From contig CALGOY010000044.1 in the NCBI GenBank assembly GCA_937960725.1, forward strand, positions 1 through 9,167: 9,167 nt of DNA. The letters are read 5' to 3'. This DNA is from an uncultured Bacillota bacterium (lineage in GTDB: Bacteria; Bacillota; Clostridia; Caldicoprobacterales; UBA3941). Below the pieces are notes generated by a model. The model made no database searches and had not been told where the DNA came from. It saw only the letters and a list, made by a program, of their open reading frames with translations. This document shows, one piece after another, positions 4,053-9,167 of this stretch. The position numbers and the translations under genes are program-made. Position 1 is the stretch's first letter. Each line of letters begins with the position of its first letter.

Positions 4053-6653
4053 ATGGATAATAAAAAGAAATTGATGGTAATAGACGGGAATAGTTTGATG
4101 CATAGGGCTTACTATGCTATTAGGGGGCTGACGAATAGAAAAGGGCTCCCTACCAATGCGGTATATGGCTTCACCAATATACTGCTAAAATTATTACAGG
4201 ATTATGAACCCGATTATATAGGGGTAGCTTTTGATAAAAAAGCTCCTACCTTCAGGCATGAGGAGTATGAGGAATACAAGGCTACCCGCCAGAAGACTCC
4301 GGAGGATCTAATAATCCAGTTTGATACAGTGAAAGAGCTGTTAAAGCGGATGAATATTGCAATTTACGAAATTGATGGCTATGAAGCGGATGATATATTA
4401 GGGACATTTGCCAGGATTGCTGAAGAAAAGGGTTTGCGCGCTCTACTAGTTACAGGGGATAGGGACGCTCTACAACTTGTATCCCAGAATACCCGAGTGC
4501 TACTTATCAGAAGCAGGGCTGGTACGTCAGAAGTAGAGATATTTGGTCCTGAAGCGCTTAAAAACACATATGGATTAACTCCAGAGCAGGTTATTGATTT
4601 AAAAGGCCTAATGGGCGACAGCTCGGACAACATTCCAGGAGTGCCAGGAGTGGGGGAAAAAACCGCATTAAAGCTGTTAAAACAATATGCTACACTGGAG
4701 AACATACTAGAGAATATAGATGAGATATCGGGTAAGAAACTAAAAGAGAATTTAACCAATTACAGAGAGCAGGCTATCCTTAGCAAGAAGCTAGCTACTA
4801 TTGTGACGAATGTACCGATTGATATTAAATTAGAGGATTGCTGCTATAACATACCTAAATCAGAAGAATTAAGGCAGTTTTTAGAAGAGCTGGAATTTAA
4901 GAGCATACTAAAGAAATTGGGCTTTGAAGAGAGGGCTGAAGCGAAAGCTGAGGTTACATCTCCGGAAAAAGAAACTATACTGATAAAAGATTTGAAAGAG
5001 CTAGAAGATATGGTGAATAACTTCGCTTCAGTTCCATTTGTATCTATGCTAGTAGGCGGCGATGATTTTACTATAGCTTGTACGAGCGATAAGCTGTATA
5101 GGATTAGGCTGCGCAAAGACCTGCTCAATGACGGTATTGACTTTGGAGAGGCTATGCAGCACTTACGGCCTATTTTAGAAAACGAAAAAATTAAGAAAAT
5201 AGTATATGATGGAAAAACTTTCATGAAGACATTGGCCCAATATGATGTTAAATTAGAGGGGCTGGATTTCGATGTGTTTGTTGCTGCATATCTTCTTGAT
5301 CCTACAAAAAATAAATATGAATTAAAGCAGCTTGGGTACGAGTATTTAAATATGGAAGCCTCTTTTGTGGATGCAGCGGATTTAATAGCCCTTGCCAATG
5401 CTATGAAAAAACAACTTGAAGAATATGGGATGGAAAAACTATATTATGAAATAGAACAACCTCTTATATACGTTCTCAAAGATATGGAGGAAACAGGCTT
5501 TAAGGTAGATAAAAGCATATTGCAGGAATTAGATGTAGAGATTTCTAGAGAATTAAAAGCGCTTACCCAAAAAATCTACGATATAGCAGGAGAGGAGTTT
5601 AATATTAACTCCCCCAAACAGCTGGGTAGTATTTTATTTGAAAAGCTTGGGCTGCCCGTAATCAAAAAGACCAAAACCGGCTATTCCACCGATGCTCAAG
5701 TTTTAGAACAGCTCAAAGATAATCATGAGATAATAGAATATATCATAGAGTATCGGCAGCTTATGAAGTTAAAGTCTACCTATATTGACGGGCTTATGAA
5801 TATGATAAATCTGGGGGATGGCAGAATCCACTCCAGTTTCAACCAGACCGTTACAGCAACAGGAAGAATTAGCAGTGCGGAACCCAATCTTCAAAATATT
5901 CCTGTCCGAATGGAGATGGGAAGACAAATTCGACGAATTTTTGTGGCTAGCGATGAGAACCATGTTTTAGTGGATGCTGACTACTCCCAGATAGAGCTTA
6001 GGGTGTTAGCCCATATTTCCCAGGATGCAAGGTTTATCGATGCATTTTTGAGAGGGGAAGATATTCATAGCAGGACAGCAGCGGAGATATTCGGAGTTCC
6101 GATTGAGCAAGTAACTCCAGAGCAGCGGGACAGCGCAAAGGCTGTTAACTTCGGCATTGTGTATGGGATAAGCGATTTTGGGCTAGCCAAAAACTTGGGG
6201 ATTAGCCGGAATGAGGCGAAAAAATATATCGATAGCTATTTTTCAAGATACCCAGGTATCAAAGAATATATGGATAAAGTTGTAAAACAAGGCAAGGAGA
6301 AGGGATATGTCGAAACGCTAATGGGAAGGCGGAGAAAGCTGCCAGAATTATCATCCAGAAACCATAATATTCGCTCCTTTGGTGAGAGGGTAGCGATGAA
6401 CATGCCTATTCAAGGTACGGCAGCAGATATAATTAAAAAAGCGATGAACGACGTATATTATGCATTAAAAGAGAGAGGATTAAGATCTAAATTAATTCTC
6501 CAGGTCCATGATGAATTGATAATAGATACTTATTTACCAGAACTAGAAGAGGTTAAAGCTCTGGTAAAGGAGAAGATGGAAAACGCCATAAAATTAGATG
6601 TTCCGCTAGTAGTAGATATTGGAGTAGGATATAGCTGGTATGATGCCAAATGA
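4053..6653 (+). CDS. polA: DNA polymerase I (5' nuclease plus polymerase, proofreading site degenerate)
   Basis: An 866-residue PolI, close to the usual 870-930. Residues 1-290 are the 5'-3' nuclease that removes RNA primers and damaged strands: Asp11 (VIDGNS), GYEADDILG with Glu111, Asp113 and Asp114, GDRDAL (136-141), MGDSSDNIPGVPGVGEKTA (188-206). Residues about 305-465 correspond to the 3'-5' exonuclease fold. The DxE metal ligands are replaced (VSMLVGG at 330-336), so proofreading is probably absent, as in Bacillus and Thermus PolI. The polymerase domain has TATGRISSAEPNLQNIP, motif A DADYSQIELR with Asp643, the O helix with Arg692, Lys696, Phe700 and Tyr704, and motif C VHDE with Asp820. 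It ends at the usual GYSWYDAK. It is the first gene of a co-directional cluster and coaE follows after 22 bases. The ribosome-binding site is oddly far from the ATG. Confidence 0.98.
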   Translation: MDNKKKLMVIDGNSLMHRAYYAIRGLTNRKGLPTNAVYGFTNILLKLLQDYEPDYIGVAFDKKAPTFRHEEYEEYKATRQKTPEDLIIQFDTVKELLKRMNIAIYEIDGYEADDILGTFARIAEEKGLRALLVTGDRDALQLVSQNTRVLLIRSRAGTSEVEIFGPEALKNTYGLTPEQVIDLKGLMGDSSDNIPGVPGVGEKTALKLLKQYATLENILENIDEISGKKLKENLTNYREQAILSKKLATIVTNVPIDIKLEDCCYNIPKSEELRQFLEELEFKSILKKLGFEERAEAKAEVTSPEKETILIKDLKELEDMVNNFASVPFVSMLVGGDDFTIACTSDKLYRIRLRKDLLNDGIDFGEAMQHLRPILENEKIKKIVYDGKTFMKTLAQYDVKLEGLDFDVFVAAYLLDPTKNKYELKQLGYEYLNMEASFVDAADLIALANAMKKQLEEYGMEKLYYEIEQPLIYVLKDMEETGFKVDKSILQELDVEISRELKALTQKIYDIAGEEFNINSPKQLGSILFEKLGLPVIKKTKTGYSTDAQVLEQLKDNHEIIEYIIEYRQLMKLKSTYIDGLMNMINLGDGRIHSSFNQTVTATGRISSAEPNLQNIPVRMEMGRQIRRIFVASDENHVLVDADYSQIELRVLAHISQDARFIDAFLRGEDIHSRTAAEIFGVPIEQVTPEQRDSAKAVNFGIVYGISDFGLAKNLGISRNEAKKYIDSYFSRYPGIKEYMDKVVKQGKEKGYVETLMGRRRKLPELSSRNHNIRSFGERVAMNMPIQGTAADIIKKAMNDVYYALKERGLRSKLILQVHDELIIDTYLPELEEVKALVKEKMENAIKLDVPLVVDIGVGYSWYDAK

Positions 6654-6675
6654 TGTATATGAAAGGGAGACTTGT

Positions 6676-7293
6676 ATGAAGATTATTGGGCTAACAGGGG
6701 GAATTGCAGCAGGTAAATCTACTGTTTCTGCCATGCTTCGGGAACTAGGAGCTATAATACTAGATGCAGATGCCATTGCGCATAAGCTAATGGCTCCCCA
6801 TCAGCCTGCCTGGTATAAAGTGCGGCAGCACTTTGGTGAGGAATATATATTGCCTGATGGGAAAATAGATAGGCGGAAATTAGGCCGCCTGGTATTTTCC
6901 AACCCTTCTGCACTGAAAGAGCTAAATGCTATCGTTCATCCCATCATAAAAAATTATATAGAAAATGAAATAGAAGGACTTAGAGAGAAAGGATTTGATG
7001 GGGTTGTGGTAGTTGATGCCGCTTTAATATTTGAGGCTGGATGGACTGATATGGTAGATGAGATATGGGTTGTAAAAGTGGATTATCAAACGCAAGTACA
7101 AAGGCTTATGGAAAGAAATAATCTTAGTCGAAAGGAAGCCATTGATAGGATCAACAGCCAGATGAGCCAGGAGGAGAAGCTGGCAAGAGCCGATAAGGTC
7201 ATAGACAATTCTTCAAGTATTGATGATACATTGAAGCAGGTGAAGGCTCTCTGGAGCGAACTTCTAAATGATGGGGAGAAACATAATGGCTAG
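6676..7293 (+). CDS. coaE: Dephospho-CoA kinase
   Basis: A 205-residue enzyme, the normal family size, that phosphorylates the 3'-hydroxyl of dephospho-CoA with ATP in the last step of coenzyme A synthesis, in the cytoplasm. Residues 5-16 are the P-loop (GLTGGIAAGKST, Lys14). LDADAIAH (29-36) supplies the conserved Asp pair, followed by the HP pair at 88-89 and the LIFEAGW segment (117-123). NNLSRKEAIDRINSQMSQEEKLARADKVIDN (148-178) is the usual lid and C-terminal signature. The common Pro before LLFE is Ala here, which is probably tolerated. The ATG at 6676 has AAAGGGAG six bases before it, and relatives begin MKIIGLTGG. An earlier in-frame ATG at 6640 would overlap polA and has no such support. 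Its end overlaps the next gene by eight bases. Confidence 0.97.
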   Translation: MKIIGLTGGIAAGKSTVSAMLRELGAIILDADAIAHKLMAPHQPAWYKVRQHFGEEYILPDGKIDRRKLGRLVFSNPSALKELNAIVHPIIKNYIENEIEGLREKGFDGVVVVDAALIFEAGWTDMVDEIWVVKVDYQTQVQRLMERNNLSRKEAIDRINSQMSQEEKLARADKVIDNSSSIDDTLKQVKALWSELLNDGEKHNG

Positions 7294-7858
7294 TACAGCT
7301 GGAAAAAATATATTGCGTTTGATATTCTTATTAGTAGTTTTAGTACTTCTGGTACATATTGGCTTGCAGTCGCCGTTTTTTAAGCGTAGGATATATCCTC
7401 TTAAGTATGAGGAAAGCATAATTAAATATTCATTCCAATACAATTTAGATCCCCATCTAGTCATGGCTGTGATTTGGGTAGAAAGCAAATATGAACCCAA
7501 AGCTACATCTAGAAAAGATGCTAGGGGCTTGATGCAGATTATACCTCCTACTGGCCGATGGATTGCCAAGGAAATAAAAATGGAAACTTATAGCGACGAT
7601 CTGCTATATGATCCTGATACAAATATCCGTATGGGTTGCTGGTATTTAAGCTATTTATTAGAAGTTTTTGATGGAGATGTTGAATTAGCGTTGGCCGCCT
7701 ACAATGGCGGCATGGGGAATGTGAGAAAGTGGCTTAAGGATACGCGATACAGCAAGGATGGAACTAAGCTGGATTTTATTCCATTTAAGGAAACCAGCCA
7801 GTATATTGATAGAGTAGCAAAAGCTTACGAGCAGTACAAAAAACTTTATAAAATATAA
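7286..7858 (+). CDS. Membrane-anchored lytic transglycosylase (SLT domain)
   Basis: A 190-residue protein with a short basic N-terminus and one membrane segment (about 9-27) that anchors it outside the cell. An SLT-type lysozyme-like domain follows from about 42 to 185. It cuts the glycan strands of peptidoglycan, forming 1,6-anhydro-muramyl ends. Glu66 in VIWVESKY is the expected catalytic residue. It is followed by the family motifs ARGLMQI (79-85), NIRMGCWYL (113-121) and ALAAYNGG (135-142). It resembles the small single-domain transglycosylases of Firmicutes rather than the large periplasmic Slt70 type. The ATG at 7286 lies within the end of coaE (eight-base overlap), and GGGGAG seven bases before it is part of the coaE coding sequence, so translation is probably coupled. 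The ATG at 7268 lacks a good site. Confidence 0.92.
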   Translation: MASTAGKNILRLIFLLVVLVLLVHIGLQSPFFKRRIYPLKYEESIIKYSFQYNLDPHLVMAVIWVESKYEPKATSRKDARGLMQIIPPTGRWIAKEIKMETYSDDLLYDPDTNIRMGCWYLSYLLEVFDGDVELALAAYNGGMGNVRKWLKDTRYSKDGTKLDFIPFKETSQYIDRVAKAYEQYKKLYKI

Positions 7859-7882
7859 GGGAAGATGAAGGGAATAAGGGGT

Positions 7883-9167
7883 ATGCGAAGGATATTCTCT
7901 AGTATATTGATTATTATCTTAATATTATATACAACTACGGCTTGCGGAATAGGAAATATTAATATGCCATTGCAAGGGGAAAATCAGGATGAAAAGATTG
8001 ATAGCGATGAACTAGAGCTTCCTGATGCCAATACTCAGCTAGCCAATGATGCTGAGCCATCCCTTCCTAAAAAAGGAGGAACTTTATCAATTCCGATTCC
8101 GCAGCTGGATACGGTAAATCCTCTGCTTACTCAATCTAAAGAATTGATAAGTTTTTTTGGGCTGATATACGAAGGAATGTTTAAATTGGATGAAAACTTA
8201 AGGCCTATACCTGCATTAGTAGATAAATGGAAAGCAACGGGGGATGGGAAGGTATGGACTTTTCAATTAAAAAAAGGCATAAAATGGCATAATGGGATGG
8301 AGTTAACAGCAGAGGATGTTAAGTTTACCCTTGAAATACTGCGAGACAATCCCGAGGCAGCCAATTCCTATTATGGGCAATGCCTACTCAAAAACGCCAA
8401 TATAGTATCCGTTGAGATAGCGGAAGATAATCCATATGTAGTCGTTGTAACCCTTAGCCAACCGGTTGTAAACGTTTGTGCTCTTATGACATTTCCGATT
8501 CTGCCTAAGAGCGTATATCAATCTTTGGGAACGGTAGCGGAAAATCAAATTGATATGGGGCTTTTAGTGGGGACTGGCCCTTATAAGGTAGATATACAAG
8601 GTTCAGATGGGGAAAAACGGGTAAAGCTCGTGAGAAATCCTCAGTGGTGGGGGGAAGAGCCCTATATCGATTCAATAATAGCCAAAATATATCAGGATAA
8701 CGAAGAAGAGCGCCGTGCTTTTGAAAATGGGGAAGTTGATCTTTTAGATACCCATGTGCTTTTTGCAGAAAAATATGCTACAAAACGGGATACTCGGCTA
8801 TATAGATATCTGACGCAAAACTATGATTTTATAGGAATTAATTTTAGGAGGAACACTCCTCTTAGCGATAGAAAAGTGAGGCAGGCGATTGCCTATGGAT
8901 TAGATAGTAAGGATATTATATCCAGGGTATATTTTAATAACTCTCTATCTGTAGATGTGCCAATACCTCTAGACTCTTGGCTTTATAGCCAGAATTCAAG
9001 GATGTATGATTATCAGCCGGAAAAAGCCATTGAGATATTAACAAGCCTTGGCTGGTCCAATCTGGATGAGGATGAATTTCTAGAGAAGATGGAAGGAGAT
9101 GAGATAACGGAGCTTAGCTTTACCCTTATAGTCGATGAAGATAATAGCATCAGGAAAGATGTAGCGA
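7883..9167 (+). CDS. Peptide-type ABC transporter substrate-binding lipoprotein (SBP_bac_5), 3' end missing
   Basis: An open frame runs off the right edge after 428 codons, so the C-terminal part is missing (family members usually have about 500-600 residues). Residues 1-20 are a lipoprotein-like signal with a hydrophobic stretch before Cys21; the lipobox TTTAC is weak because Thr replaces the usual Leu. An acidic spacer (33-58) leads to the domain. Family signatures are GGTLSIPIPQLDTVNPLL, LIYEGMFKLDENLRPIPALVDKW (94-116), WTFQLKKGIKWHNGMELTAEDVKFTLE (125-151), GTGPYKV, and INFRRNTPLSDRKVRQAIAYGLD (319-341). Members bind oligopeptides or similar solutes outside the membrane and deliver them to a permease. 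No permease or ATPase gene is seen. I chose the ATG at 7883 because AAGGGA lies nine bases before it; the in-frame ATG at 7865 would have only a two-base gap. It follows the transglycosylase by 24 bases. Confidence 0.9.
   Translation, partial: MRRIFSSILIIILILYTTTACGIGNINMPLQGENQDEKIDSDELELPDANTQLANDAEPSLPKKGGTLSIPIPQLDTVNPLLTQSKELISFFGLIYEGMFKLDENLRPIPALVDKWKATGDGKVWTFQLKKGIKWHNGMELTAEDVKFTLEILRDNPEAANSYYGQCLLKNANIVSVEIAEDNPYVVVVTLSQPVVNVCALMTFPILPKSVYQSLGTVAENQIDMGLLVGTGPYKVDIQGSDGEKRVKLVRNPQWWGEEPYIDSIIAKIYQDNEEERRAFENGEVDLLDTHVLFAEKYATKRDTRLYRYLTQNYDFIGINFRRNTPLSDRKVRQAIAYGLDSKDIISRVYFNNSLSVDVPIPLDSWLYSQNSRMYDYQPEKAIEILTSLGWSNLDEDEFLEKMEGDEITELSFTLIVDEDNSIRKDVA

Noticed and set aside
4844..5398. 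Antisense open frame of 184 codons within polA
   Set aside because: It lies entirely opposite a well-conserved polymerase gene, has no ribosome-binding site or recognisable domain, and is rich in Ser and Phe as expected of a reversed AT-rich coding strand.

Overview
The window looks like chromosomal DNA from a low-to-mid GC Gram-positive bacterium of the Firmicutes. It is probably from the Clostridia, because polA is followed directly by coaE and a small membrane-anchored lytic transglycosylase, with no mutM between them. Other supporting signs are purine-rich Shine-Dalgarno sites before nearly every gene, U-tailed terminators, and a PolI of Bacillus type that lacks proofreading residues. I cannot name the species. 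I see no phage, insertion sequence, CRISPR array or other mobile element.

Layout. Positions 1-55 (minus) hold the 5' part of a tRNA-Leu(CAA), with a strong promoter just upstream. Positions 262-1206 encode a YdjM/YfhP-type membrane metal-dependent hydrolase, whose stop codon lies in the loop of its own terminator. Positions 1280-2131 encode a membrane protein joining an anti-sigma zinc finger to a shortened DUF4349 domain. A good ECF-sigma-type promoter precedes it, but no sigma gene is adjacent. Positions 2197-2946 encode an exported SIMPL (DUF541) protein, probably in the same transcript, which ends at a bidirectional terminator. Positions 3009-3839 (minus) encode a secreted CAP-domain protein with a Pro/Glu/Lys repeat linker, converging on that terminator.

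From 4053 to the right edge there is a co-directional cluster with short gaps or overlaps and no visible internal terminator: polA, coaE, a lytic transglycosylase, and a peptide-type ABC substrate-binding lipoprotein cut by the window end. This last gene has no stop codon inside the window, so a search requiring closed reading frames would miss it.

How the genes fit together. polA and coaE are housekeeping genes (DNA repair and replication; coenzyme A synthesis). Most of the other proteins are predicted to sit in or outside the membrane. The anti-sigma/DUF4349 plus SIMPL pair behind an ECF-type promoter is the most interesting unit and suggests a small envelope-stress module. That role is inference. 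Nothing here is clearly a new defence or mobile system.
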